The notes under the pieces were generated by a model, which saw only the letters and a program-made list of their open reading frames with translations, was not told the DNA's origin and ran no database searches. Both the position numbers and the translations under genes were made by a program. A stretch of DNA of 64,000 nt, taken from positions 154,427,269-154,491,268 of the forward strand of contig CAXKWD010000007.1 of assembly GCA_964059195.1 (NCBI GenBank), in the 5' to 3' direction. The DNA comes from Ectobius pallidus. Taxonomy: Eukaryota > Arthropoda > Insecta > Blattodea > Ectobiidae. Shown here piece after piece: positions 32,868 through 43,873 of the stretch. Positions within the stretch are counted from its first letter, which is position 1. The number at the start of each line of letters is the position of its first letter.

Positions 32868-34940
32868 ATGTGGCTTAGAAACGGAAAAGTTACTAGGAAT
32901 AAAATTAATATGGAAGGTGGAGAGGGGCACGACTTGCTTACTGGTGAGGAAATAAATAATTGTAGAATGGAGATTAACAATGAGAACAGTGTCGCGACAG
33001 GTGACGGGGTTTTGGAGCAGGGAGTTGATAATAGGCAGGAAAATATTGCAACAAATATTCAGCTGACCGAGAATGAGAGTGTAACTGAACATAGGCCTAG
33101 GGAAATGAATCAAACCATAGACCCAAATTCTATTGCGTATTTGATAGCTATGATGAGGGAATCTAAGGAAAGTATGAGGGAATCTAATGAAGCTATGATG
33201 AAGGGACTAGAAAAGTCAAGTAACGATACTAGGGAAAGTATTAAGGGGTTAGAAAAATCTAGTAAGGAAACTAGGGAAAGTATCAATGAAACTAGGGAAA
33301 GTATAAAGGAACTAGAGAAAAATTCTAAGGAAAATATGAAGGAACTAGAGAAAAATACCGGGGAAAAGATAGAGAAACTGGGAGATAGGATAGACCAATC
33401 GGACCAAGAACATAGGCAGAATATTGATAGGCTTGAGAGGGAGCTTAATAATATAAAAGAGGTCCAATCTAACATATGCAACGAAATCAGGGGAGAACTC
33501 TGTAGGGAACTTAAAGAAAGTGAAAAAGCAATGAGGCAAGAAATTAGTGAAAGTCAAGGGGAAATTAGGTCTGAATTAGAGGCTAATATGGCATCGGTAG
33601 ATAGAAAAATAGAAATGCAGGGCAAGAAATATGAAGAAAAATTATTCAATGAAAGGAAAATTTTGGAGAAGGAAATACAGAAATCGGAGTCTAGCTTGAA
33701 AAAGAATATGGAGACTCAGGTGGGAAAAGTAAAAGTAGGGTTAGGAGACAAAATCTCGGAAGTAAATGACAAGGTAGTGCATTTAGAAAATATATTAGCG
33801 GTTAAAATAGGGGAAATCTCTAAAGAAGTAAGCACGGTAGCTAAAGAGGTCGAAAATCGTAGGCCTGTAGCAAATAACTATGCTGTAAATTGTAGTGAGA
33901 GTATATGTAATGGAATAGGAAATACATATAGGCCTCCTAGTGTTGCAAATGAGTCCTGTAATACAGTACACGAGACGGTAGCCACCAGCGTGCCGGTAGT
34001 TAGCGATAATAGGATTAATATATGTAATTTAATAGGAAATGAGGTATCACTTCCCAGCTTCAATGAGAGCAACACGAGCCCTCAGAGCTTCTTGAAATCT
34101 GTTGAAGAATATTTTACTTTACGGTCTATTCCATCTCAGTACAAAATGTTGATCCTCGGTAGAGCCTTAAAAGGAAAAACAAAAGAGTGGTTTGAACTTA
34201 CAGTACACCCGGAGTGCAACTATGAGGATTTTAAGCAGTTATTCTTAGCAAGATATTGGGGTGAGGCGAAGAGAGCTTTAGCTAGAAATGAGGTCTATAA
34301 TGGGAGATATTCTCCTAGGGGCAACGTCTCTCTATCGGACCATTTCCTAAGAGTTATAGGCCTAATCAAGTTACTAGACCCCGGAATGCCAGAACGCGAG
34401 GCCATTCAGCTTGTGACGAGACATTTTCAGCCGGAAATATGTAACCTGCTTATAGTATCATGTCCCCAAACTTATAGCAAGGCTTTGGAGTTATTATCTA
34501 GTTTCGAAGTAGGAACTAACAGAGAAGAGCGTAGCGATAATAGGAGACAAAATGGACCGGATAATATGCAAATGAATCAAGATACGAGAGGAGGTCCAAA
34601 TAATGACAGAGGTAGATGGAACCAAGGACATGCCAACAGAAATGCGGAATCGAACAGAGGACCCCCTAATAATAACTCATATAGAAATAATGGGAACCAA
34701 AACTGGAGGGGAAATAATCAAGAGAATAGGCCTCAAGACAGACAAGTAAATAATGTTCGATTTCATGGCAGGATGCAGAACGAAGTAGGAGAACGAATTC
34801 CAGAAAACCAGGGGGACATTAACATAGAAGGTGAAAGGAATCAGGCGCATAGCACGGGAAACCACAATGATATTCAGGGAGACATTCGTCACAGAAATGA
34901 CGAAAGGCATGTAGCGCAAGACAGGCCTTTAAACTACTAG
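32868..34940 (+). CDS. Retrotransposon Gag protein
   Basis: Open frame of about 690 codons. The first ATG is at 32868, and a second at 32910 (M-E-G-G-E-G-H) is an equally plausible start. Domains in order: an acidic N-terminus; a long coiled coil (about 33150-33860) built from short repeats of the T-R-E-S-I-K-x-L-E-K-S-S-K type; a retrotransposon gag domain (about 34050-34520) with F-L-K-S-V-E-E-Y-F, K-G-K-T-K-E-W-F and NYEDFKQLFLARYWGEAKRA; and an Asn/Arg-rich tail. No CCHC zinc knuckle is present, so nucleic-acid binding presumably relies on the basic N/R-rich tail. The frame is intact. It ends PLNY-TAG, with a frameshift signal over the last sense codons. Confidence 0.9.
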   Translation: MWLRNGKVTRNKINMEGGEGHDLLTGEEINNCRMEINNENSVATGDGVLEQGVDNRQENIATNIQLTENESVTEHRPREMNQTIDPNSIAYLIAMMRESKESMRESNEAMMKGLEKSSNDTRESIKGLEKSSKETRESINETRESIKELEKNSKENMKELEKNTGEKIEKLGDRIDQSDQEHRQNIDRLERELNNIKEVQSNICNEIRGELCRELKESEKAMRQEISESQGEIRSELEANMASVDRKIEMQGKKYEEKLFNERKILEKEIQKSESSLKKNMETQVGKVKVGLGDKISEVNDKVVHLENILAVKIGEISKEVSTVAKEVENRRPVANNYAVNCSESICNGIGNTYRPPSVANESCNTVHETVATSVPVVSDNRINICNLIGNEVSLPSFNESNTSPQSFLKSVEEYFTLRSIPSQYKMLILGRALKGKTKEWFELTVHPECNYEDFKQLFLARYWGEAKRALARNEVYNGRYSPRGNVSLSDHFLRVIGLIKLLDPGMPEREAIQLVTRHFQPEICNLLIVSCPQTYSKALELLSSFEVGTNREERSDNRRQNGPDNMQMNQDTRGGPNNDRGRWNQGHANRNAESNRGPPNNNSYRNNGNQNWRGNNQENRPQDRQVNNVRFHGRMQNEVGERIPENQGDINIEGERNQAHSTGNHNDIQGDIRHRNDERHVAQDRPLNY
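34928..34934 (+). promoter_or_regulatory. -1 ribosomal frameshift slippery site TTTAAAC
   Basis: In the gag frame the bases fall as T TTA AAC, the canonical X-XXY-YYZ heptamer, four bases before the gag TAG at 34938. Slipping back one base gives TTT AAA CTA CTA GGA, and this frame stays open through the protease. Downstream, GGTC (about 34955) can pair with GACC (about 34975) around a TGACGTCA palindrome, a possible weak stimulatory hairpin. Confidence 0.85.
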
Positions 34941-36172
34941 GAGACGCATTTGGAGGTCGAAATGACGTCACACAGACCGAGGGATTAAAAGGATTAAAAA
35001 GACCTGATAATGAAAATAAAACACGAGAGAAGGGGTGCGTGGTAGGATGTGCAAATAGAGAGGGTATAACACCCACATATCCGCCATTAATAAGGGTAAA
35101 AATAGACCAATTTGAAGTCGATATGTTGGTGGACACTGGCTGTACTTTTTCTCTAATAAACGAAAAATTCTATGAAACGCTGAAAGCAGCAAGAGTGCGC
35201 GTTCAGGAATTGAAAGTACATGGCCTATACGCACAAACTGCAATTGGTGCCAAATCCCATAAAATTGAGCATCAGTGTATGTTGCCGTTGGAAATTGAGG
35301 GAAAGAAGTTAGAAGTCTACTTTTTGACAATAAAACATTTAGCACATAAATTAATTCTGGGTTGTGATTCTATGACAGATCAACTAATGAGAATAAATTT
35401 TGAAGAAAATTGGGTAGAAATGGAATTAGATGAGAAAGAAAAGTTACGTGTACCGTTTTTATCTAATGAGAATATAATTACTAAGGAGTTGGAGTGCCAA
35501 AATGAAGATGTATTATTACGCGAGCCTTTCGTGGTGGAATCAGTTGTAGTACAAGAGGGAAATAGTATCGACGAATATAGGCCTATGGGAATTAAACCGG
35601 CCGTATTTATATATGAAGGTGATAATGAGGCTGATTGTGACGAAAGTGTCACAGAGTTACAGGGAATGGAATCTGATATTGTTTGGGAGGACGAAGAATA
35701 TGATCATTTGTGCATTAAGGGTTCTAATAATTATGTAGATGAAAATGAATGTGAAACGGTACACGCGAATTTTACTAACATTAGTCAGAATGGAAGAAAT
35801 GAAGAGGAAAATGTTGATATCGAATTAATTCTCAGAGAGAAAGTAGAAGAAATTGATGTGCTATCAGATGGTCAAAAGTCGACTTTATATAACATGCTAT
35901 ATAAGAACAAATCAGTGTTCAGTTCAACTCCAGGCCTATTTCGGGGTTACCAACGCAAATTGAAATTAAAACAAGATATTCCTGAGCGTCGCTATAAGAG
36001 TAGGCCTGTACCAATTTCAATGATGGAAGAAGCCGGTAAGCAAATAAATCCGATTTGTGGTGTAGTGAAAGCACATGGAAAACTACGCTTAACCTTTGAC
36101 TCTAGTTATCTTAAATTATTCATAGAAGCAGAAAATTTTTGGGCAGAACCAATAAAGGATATAAATCCGTAA
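34935..36172 (+). pseudogene. Truncated pol: protease plus start of reverse transcriptase
   Basis: Open in the -1 frame relative to gag, continuous from the slippery site. At 35090-35400 it encodes a retropepsin-like aspartic protease: V-D-M-L-V-D-T-G-C-T-F-S-L-I (active site D-T-G), later H-K-L-I-L-G-C-D-S-M. An acidic linker follows. At 35850-36120 comes the region before and at the start of reverse transcriptase: F-R-G-Y-Q-R-K-L-K-L-K-Q, Y-K-S-R-P-V-P-I-S, then PICGVVKAHGKLRLTFDS. The usual block between RPVPxS and NP is shortened. After ~35 more residues the frame stops. The catalytic YxDD box, RNase H and integrase are gone. Protease may still be active. Confidence 0.85.
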
Positions 36173-37081
36173 AATGTATTCAGATGATCAGTGATTTTGT
36201 GTGACGTCATTTATCGACAATGTATTGTAAATATGAACAAATTAGAGGAAAGCAAGGAATAACCGAAAGGCATTGTACTGAGCTGGAATAATGTAGGCCT
36301 ATAACCTGTAATGTATATTTTACGCGGTAAAATAGCTACTGGCATGATAGGTTATCAGTTCCACATAGGTTTAGGATTAGAGGAATGGGTATGAATGAGA
36401 GTAAAATATGCGTGTGTATTTTGCATTGCAATATATTGTATTGAAATTGCGGTGAGGGCTGAATGAGCGCCCTTGTCATAAAAAAAAGTGTTTTTATACA
36501 TTCTTTATAACGTAGTGTAATAGTAGTGAGAACTGATTGATCGACCTTGTCATAGCCTCATGAAAAAGTGTTTTTATGCCTTCTTTATAATATAGTGTAG
36601 GTGTAGTGAGAACTGCTTGATCGACCTTGTCAAAGTCTCAATAATAAAAAAAAAAAAGTGTTTTTGTTTTTCTTTATGCATTCAATATATTTTATAAAAT
36701 TTCAGTGAGAACTGCTTGAGCTTAATTTTCATGGTCTCACGAGGGTATATCGGTAAATTTATGGTGTTTACGTAAAATTTTGTTGTAATGTCTTGGTCGT
36801 GCAATAAACCAAGTAATACGTACAAGCAACGTAACACTACAGGAAACCGCAAGATGTATGAATGCATGAATGTGATAGGTTCAGAAAACTTGTACATGTG
36901 GGACAGGATTTAAGGTGAAGTCTCGTGTCAGGATAGGAATTAAATTAGTTATGTATTTGTGTAAGATAGTTGCAACACTGGAGGAAAATAAGGTATAATA
37001 TTTTGTGGAGAGATGCAGTATATTCAGCCAGTAAGTCAATCATAGGCTATGATGATTCCTGTCTTAATAGACTGGGGCATA
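36173..37081 (+). repeat. 3' interior of the LTR element with ~80-100-bp tandem units
   Basis: Non-coding remainder between truncated pol and the 3' LTR. From about 36450 to 36730, four diverged units repeat GTGAGAACTG-x-TTGATCGACCTTGTCA and AAAAAGTGTTTTTATGC plus TTCTTTATAA. This region replaces the expected RT-RNaseH-integrase coding sequence. Confidence 0.75.
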
Positions 37082-38308
37082 TATTGCAGTTCAGATACTT
37101 CGGTAAAAAGAAATAAACAAGATAACCAAATTAAGTATAATAAATGACAGATTAATTGCCCAAATTTATTCAAACTAAAATCATAAAATCTCATAGCCCG
37201 TGTTTGGTCTTAAAATGACCGTGAAGAGACGGAACATTCATTATAAATATTATTAACTAGAAAGAAGGCAAAGGTAAAAAGTTTAACAACATCATTTTAA
37301 ATAACTATTAAAATGAGATTGCAGTGAATAGACGGAGAAGCTGGGAATTTCCCTAGCAGACCTAGCGGGTGCGAGATAAGGCAATGCAGTACTCAGGTAC
37401 AATGTATCGGGAATCTCCCGAGATCTTATCACAAAGGGTACTGATCCACTTAAGTAATTCTAAGAAGTCGGCTATTGTGTTTAAGCCTTGCTTCTGATGT
37501 TGCTACTGATACAACACGCTGTCCGAACCTTCTTAGAAATCCGAGACGCTAAGTTGTGGGTTTTGAGAATAAGGGAAAATCCAATTGATTTCCGTGGGAA
37601 ACTAACATATTATTATTGGTCGGGAGATTTGCCAATAAGAACTGGTCTATAGTACCACGTGCCGGGATTCACGAATAATAATTAAGAAGAGTAGGGATAA
37701 ATGTTTGTTCAAGAGAGTTTTCTTTAGGCCTAACGTGGCGATGTAAAATCACTCTACTTCAAGGCCCCGCGCCTATAACAGTCATATTCAACTCTACTTC
37801 AAGGCCCCGTGCCTAGAGCAGTCAACAGCAATCTACGTCGAGGCCGCGTGCCTACATCAATCACTCTACTTATCTTTGAGGCCGCGTGCCCACAGAATTA
37901 ATTGGACTTATAAAATTTTCGCTGTGGAATTAATCGACTTAGAAGGATTCTTACTTTCAATCGCGATTAGTCAAAATCATATACGGCAGCAATTGTATCA
38001 CTAGTAACGATCTACCGAGAACTTGTAACAATATTAATTATTCACAAACAAATTTTGTAATTATTGTCAATGACTGGACTTGTATTTCCAACGCTTTGAA
38101 TAAACAGAATATTCCTTCAGTGTTCAAAGAAACTGCATTATTATTCAAGCAATAATATTAAGGTGTTCTTCGCTTCCTACCCTGAAGCTAGAGGGAAGTG
38201 CTCAACGATCGACTGGCAGACCGGAGGCGGGTTCAACAAATCAGAAATATTCAGTATATGCATTATACTGTGGCGCCCAGGTAACCATCATTTCCACCGA
38301 ACCGCTGT
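37082..38308 (+). repeat. 3' LTR
   Basis: Same length as, and by eye identical to, the 5' LTR at an offset of 5982 bp. The upstream bases ATAGACTGGGGCATA hold only a short purine stretch as a polypurine-tract candidate. Confidence 0.9.
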
Positions 38309-38313
38309 ACTGC

Positions 38314-39172
38314 TAGATGTTTTGTTTAAATCATTTACTTAACAGAAAAATTAATAAACATTATAGGCTATTTATTAACAATGACATCATTTTTACATAA
38401 ATTGTATGGAAGACATTCTCCGATTTTCTGTGCTCCATAAAGAGTGCCGGAATTAAGAGATAAGAAAGCCAATAGGAGAACAGGATGAACCTTGATTAAA
38501 AGACGATATCTCATTGCACTGACAAGAGCGCTACATATGTTCAGACCTTATACAGATGTCCACTGACGAATAGTGTGGTTCAGCCAAAACCATATAGGTC
38601 TACTAGCCTAGTTTAGCTGTCTATCGAAGTTGGGTGATGGACCTGCATTAGGCCTAAAAATTTTGATATGGGAAAACGAAGAATCTGTGGCACCCTCTGA
38701 AAATAATAGTTTTGGTGCAAGGGTCGTTTATTATAATCGTGAAACATTATGCTGGCTCTGAAAATAGTCCATTTGGTGCAAGGGTGATTGTACTTTAATT
38801 ACAATTAATATCACCTTTTCTGTTAAATGAGTCCCAAGATAAAATGTTCGGAGGCCATCTAATGACGCCATCATGTTACGTCCCTGGCAGAAACAGGGCC
38901 GAACACTGCATCATTCACCTTCACCTCTCAAGATGACATTGGGATGAACATATTTAGTGCATTCCAACTTTCATGGCAGTTAACCCTACAAGTGCCAAGG
39001 ACCAATTTCAACGCTTGTCTGTTCTTTTTGGTACTTACATTGCTTTTTTGTGAGCTTAGTCCCTGATAAGTATAATGAAATGCTTTTTCGCCCAGTAACT
39101 AAACGATATGGACCAACGATATTTTAAGGGAATAGGCCTAATCGACGAAGGGCATTATTTTGTTACATGTCT
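38314..39172. other. BOD1L-like intron 1, proximal, no recognised gene
   Basis: Unique-looking intronic sequence between the LTR element and exon 1. TTTGGTGCAAGGGT occurs twice (near 38710 and 38770). Confidence 0.45.
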
Positions 39173-39265
39173 AGGCTAAATGACATACAGACAATGCTAG
39201 GCCAGGCTAAATGACATACAGACAATGCTAGGCCAGGCTAAATGACATACAGACAATGCTAGGCC
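39173..39265. repeat. 31-bp tandem repeat, three copies
   Basis: The unit AGGCTAAATGACATACAGAC continuing AATGCTAGGCC is repeated three times without visible change. The copies start at 39173, 39204 and 39235. It lies in intron 1 about 330 bp from exon 1. Confidence 0.95.
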
Positions 39266-39597
39266 CAATATTGTTTTGCATTCATCCTGCAATGTCTGTA
39301 TGGTACCCAAGACTGAGGCAAATTCTACAATCTTACAAGACATCAATAAATAGGCTACGCCAAACCCCACTAATGGTAATACTCAAACTAAACACTTGCC
39401 ACAATTTCTCTAGTTGTTTGTCCAAAATATAAATATGAAACGTGATTTTGCAATGACAGTGTGAAACCATGTCATTGGAATAAAATTTAGCCACAGTTTA
39501 AATAATTTCTCTGCGTACCTCTCTACTGACAATATGAATTTAAATTACTGAATTTAATGCAATTGCTAGTCTGTGAAATAATATTATGCTTTCTTAC

Positions 39598-39726
39598 CTT
39601 TGTGTCTACATCTGCCAGACATTCTTTCCGAAATTGATCAAAAATCCCTTGAGATTTTAGTTGATGTACAATTTTGTCAATCATCCGAGAATCACCTGGC
39701 GGATACTGCATCATTCCTACATCCAT
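39598..39726 (-). CDS. BOD1L-like gene, first coding exon (SHG1 domain start)
   Basis: Starts at ATG (39726-39724). The frame is open further upstream only through a GTG, so this ATG is preferred. A second in-frame ATG lies four codons on. It reads MDVGMMQYPPGDSRMIDKIV, then HQLKSQGIFDQFRKECLADV and D-T-K, ending at donor AAG|GTAAG in phase 0. BOD1 has L-K-S-R-G-L-F-D-S-F-R-R-D-C-L-A-D-V-D-T-K followed by P-A-Y-Q-N-L, exactly as exon 2 continues here. The gene starts about 3 kb downstream of the copine stop codon on the same strand. No promoter motif was recognised. Confidence 0.93.
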
Positions 39727-40580
39727 TACAATAGCAGACACTCTTGTTTTTGTAATTTAAATATTAATATATATCATAATTAAACACAAAACGCCCTACA
39801 CACAAAATATTAGCAGCTAGGCGTCTGTCAATTATTTTCATAATCGATTTGTCGATTTCGTCACAAATCGATTTTAACCAAAGAGATTCATATTCCTCCA
39901 TGGTTTCCTCCTATTTGCATTTCACAAGTAATCACAATATAAGAAAGTTCTTTGTTTAGTAAATATTAAAAATAAGGCCCGCACATTTAAATACTGTAGA
40001 CTCTATTATTTTCAATGCTGGGTTTACATTTTTATAATAATTACTTCTAAAATGCTCGCTACTTTTGTCCTCTTCGCTCATACAGTCCCTCACATTAGAT
40101 GTTGTTGTTGTTGTTATTATTATTATTATTATTGTGGTTGTTACTATTATTATTTTATTTATTTTTGGCTGGAGAATTAATCCCCCACCATTTTTTTGTC
40201 ATTTTGTCTTCTATCTCAAACTCCAATTATGAATTATACTAAATATTTTGAAATACTTTTTTTTTTTAAATCTATCAGGAACAAATTGCCTATGTGCATG
40301 CTCTCCTATAGCTAAATTGTCTGCTAAAAATCATAGAACACTGTAATGTTTACCATGGCTTTTTCCTCCGTTTCATAAACCCACAGCACATATATTGCTG
40401 ATTGCCCTATTGCCTAACACTATAGTCATCTGCTCTGAATATTATGGATTAATTTACATGTGAGCTAAGCAGCTTCATAGAGAGACACATATTGTACAAT
40501 TGAAGTTCTCATAACGTAAAGCACCATTGAAAATGCCCCATATTTAGGGGGCTTCAATTAACATATCTATTAATAAGAGA
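39727..40580. other. Putative upstream region of the BOD1L-like gene
   Basis: Lies 5' of the BOD1L-like start codon and must include its 5' UTR or promoter unless a non-coding exon lies further away. A (GTT)n(ATT)n microsatellite is at 40102-40155. No core promoter element was identified. Confidence 0.4.
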
Positions 40581-40860
40581 GGGGAATATGCTGTGGCATA
40601 GTGGTGGAAGCACTCTGCTACAAACCATAAGGTCGTGGGTTCAATCCCAATTAGATCATTGGGTTTTTTCAATTGGCCTAATCCTTCTGGTGGTGCTATA
40701 GCCCTGGGGCTGACTCATCCTCTAACAGAAATGAGTACCAGGAACAATCCTGGTGGAAAAGATGGCTGGTACATAAGGCTGACAACCTTACCACTTTCAT
40801 GTGTTGAATGTCTAAAATCTGGAAGCCTCAACCTCCTGGAACCCTAGGGACCATCACGGC
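40581..40860 (+). mobile_element. tRNA-derived SINE, family 2
   Basis: Pol III boxes: TGGCATAGTGGTGGAAGC (A-like) and GGTCGTGGGTTCAATCCC (B box). A body without coding capacity runs to about 40860. Its body differs from the family 1 SINEs. An RTE-like fragment follows directly, possibly the source of its 3' end. Confidence 0.75.
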
Positions 40861-40899
40861 CTGAAAAGAACCCTGGAGAAGGACAGGAGAGACTGAGAT

Positions 40900-41168
40900 T
40901 GATATACAGTTAAACAACGGAAATGGAAATGGATTGGGAATACACTGAGAAAGGGTAGCGAAGGCATTGTGAGGGAGGCATTAGACTGGAACCCACAGGG
41001 TACAAGAAGAATTAGAGGGAGACCCAAGAAAACATGGCGAAGATCTGTACATGTGGAAGCAAAGGAAAAAGGCAAGACCCAAAGTAAGGTAAAGGGACTG
41101 GCCTTCAACAGAACCAGATGGAGATGCTTTGTTGATATCCTATGTTCCAAGAGGGACAACAGAAATTA
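40900..41168 (+). pseudogene. RTE-type LINE reverse transcriptase C-terminal fragment
   Basis: Reads K-W-K-W-I-G-N-T-L-R-K-G-S, then R-E-A-L-D-W-N-P-Q-G and R-G-R-P-K-K-T-W-R-R-S-V, ending W-R-C-F-V-D-I-L-C-S and a stop. This is the conserved tail of RTE/BovB-like polymerases (W-I-G-H-x-L-R-K, ALxWNPQG, GRPxxTWRR). All upstream domains are missing, so it is a 5'-truncated dead copy. Confidence 0.85.
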
Positions 41169-42713
41169 AGTCAAGTAAGTCCTACTTAAGGTACCAAGTA
41201 CCACACACACATTATCTCTGGAAATTTTTATTTTTTCGAGCTGGGAGTAGCTTCTTCTGGGAAAGATTATTGGATCAAAAATAAGGTAAAGGAAAATGAG
41301 AGGAAAATATAACTTCCCAGCTTTAAAACTTATACAATTTATTATTTATAACAACAACTGGAGTTACAAATGCCAACACGTGACACAGTTATTTTTTTAT
41401 GAGAAATTAGTCCACAGGTGACTCTAGAGAGAGAACACACACGAAAGATAGTACAAACGATGCCAACGTAAACATAATATTTGTCAACAAAATAAAAAAA
41501 ATATTTAAAAAGCAAAGAACAACTTTCATTTAAAATATTTTCAGTTCCATGCTAAATGAAAGAAAACCACTTTCTGTATTACAAAATATTCCTTTTTAAA
41601 TGATCTGGGATTAGTTCATAATGTTAGAGAAAGACAGTAGAGGGCTACAGCCTCACAAATATTAGGTAACACCTTTTTTCACACTCTAGAGGCGTAAGAC
41701 CCTCTCTTACACCGGTACTGCATATTTAGAGAATTTTGCTACTCAAGAAAACATTAAGAAGTTTAAACATAGTTAAATTCTTATTCAACTGAAAATAAAT
41801 TATGGTCCTATTCTTCCCACTATACTTTTATTAAAACGGCAGGATGTTTACGATGTATTCAATTCAGTACACTTGAGAAAGGCCTGGAGGGCAGGTTGAA
41901 ACGTTGTGTGTTGTAAAAAGATTATTTTATCCACTATTATAATAATATAATATAATATAAATAAGCGTCATTGTTTATATTATATTTTGTTTTAATAAAT
42001 TCTTATTAATACATAATATCTTGAAGGACATTTGCAACTTCATTACTATTAATTACTTACTACTCTCTATCCCATTTAAGAACGATCCTGTTCAAAACAA
42101 AGAGACGTGGCTGTCATAGGCTGTCATAGCATGTGAGAACGCACGTGTTCACTGTATTTAATGTTAGTTTGTTTATTCTCAGTACAACTGGCCCGCAGGG
42201 TCGTCGTGAACAATGAATCCTTTGTTTTGTTTGCTAATTGATATACCATAATGATGACGATGCCAGTGAGAGTTTGTTATTTCACATGTAAATGTTGATA
42301 TTATTGTTGCATGAACTTACGAACACTCATTAGCCACACCCTGCTAATGGCGCATGCTAATGACATTAACCAATCACGTTTTGTCACATGATGCAAATTT
42401 TCTGCGAACTCTCTGTGAGTTCTCCTCCCCTTTGTTTTGACTGGGATCGAACTAGAATGGGATCAATAATAGTAACCGGTTTTTAAGAGGACCCCCTTTC
42501 ATTGTCAGATATGTCCAACTGACGTACTTCCATCGTGTACCACCTGATGACACTGTTGCAGTTTAATAAGTTTCCCAATTAGGCCTAACTCATTCTCCCC
42601 TGAGAGAAACCGTTAAACTGAATGGGTCAGTCAAACATGAGTGAAATTGTCGCATTGAGTAAATTTGAATCTAGAGTGCTTTGAATAGTATACTCTTTTA
42701 CAACAAAATATAA
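41169..42713. other. Region 3' of the copine stop codon
   Basis: Presumably holds the copine 3' UTR (transcribed leftward from 42714). A minus-strand AATAAA lies near 42172, but the true polyadenylation site is not determined. No other gene or repeat boundary was recognised. Confidence 0.4.
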
Positions 42714-43160
<447 letters not shown>

Positions 43161-43284
43161 TTAGTAGTGAGAAAATATTGTGCTCTCCTTTCAGGAAATA
43201 TCGATACAACTTTCTGTCATTAGCAGCTGCATGTAGAATTTTACACCATTAGACTAAAATAAATTGGTCCCTATATCCTACACA

Positions 43285-43606
43285 AGCATGGACTGCATGG
43301 TTTTGTTGTTAGTGTCGCTGGCTATGGATCTGCAGGCCTGGGTTCGATTCCTGGTACCTCCTCGGACTTTTCTGAGGTGGGGAGGTTTGGAACAGGGTGG
43401 ACTCAGCCTCGTGATACAAACTGAGGAGCTACTTGGTTAAGAAATAGCGGCTCCAGTCATAGAAACTATCATGGACGGCTAGGGGCATCGACATGCTGAC
43501 CACATGTTCCCCAATCCTGCCATCTGCCTAAAGCAGATGTCGCAGCGGTCAGATGGCAGGTCTAGTCCTTCCAGGGATGTAGCGCCATGGAGTTTTAGTT
43601 TTAATA
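43285..43606 (+). mobile_element. tRNA-derived SINE, family 1, copy b
   Basis: Shares the B box (GGGTTCGATTCCTGG) and body with the copy at 711-1008: GGAGCTACTTGGTTAAGAA, CGACATGCTGACCACATG and GTAGCGCC near the 3' end. It sits in the last copine intron, antisense to the gene. Confidence 0.85.
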
Positions 43607-43873
43607 CACAGCCCTTCGGTTGCCATGGTAGCTGAAATGGCAGAGGAGCAACATGGTTTCAACTGGACGACAGAAGAAAACTGCACTCTCTCTGCCTCCG
43701 CTATCGAATTCTTCACACTTCCTGTCCTCACTATCTGTCATTACGCTTTCAAACTATTTCATCTCATCAAATCAAATCAAAATCAAATCAAATCTTTATT
43801 CACCTTTAAATACAATATATTTGTACAATAGGCTTCGTCAGTTTTTGGATAGTTTTATATAATAACAAAAAAG

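Larger units (their letters stand above)
31100..38308 (+). mobile_element. LTR retrotransposon with defective pol
   Basis: Two ~1227-bp direct repeats frame a 4.75-kb interior with gag and a shortened pol. ACTGC (possibly ACTGCTA) flanks the element at 31095-31099 and 38309-38313. Where flank and LTR share bases the end is uncertain by 2-3 bp, and the ends are not the usual TG...CA. The LTRs look identical by eye and have equal length, so insertion is recent. Reverse transcriptase past its first ~30 residues, RNase H, integrase and any envelope gene are absent, so mobility would need proteins from another copy. It lies in intron 1 of the BOD1L-like gene, in opposite orientation. Confidence 0.92.

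Noticed and set aside
36173..37081. Envelope gene in the LTR element
   Set aside because: The stretch is non-coding tandem repeats with no long frame, signal peptide or membrane segment.
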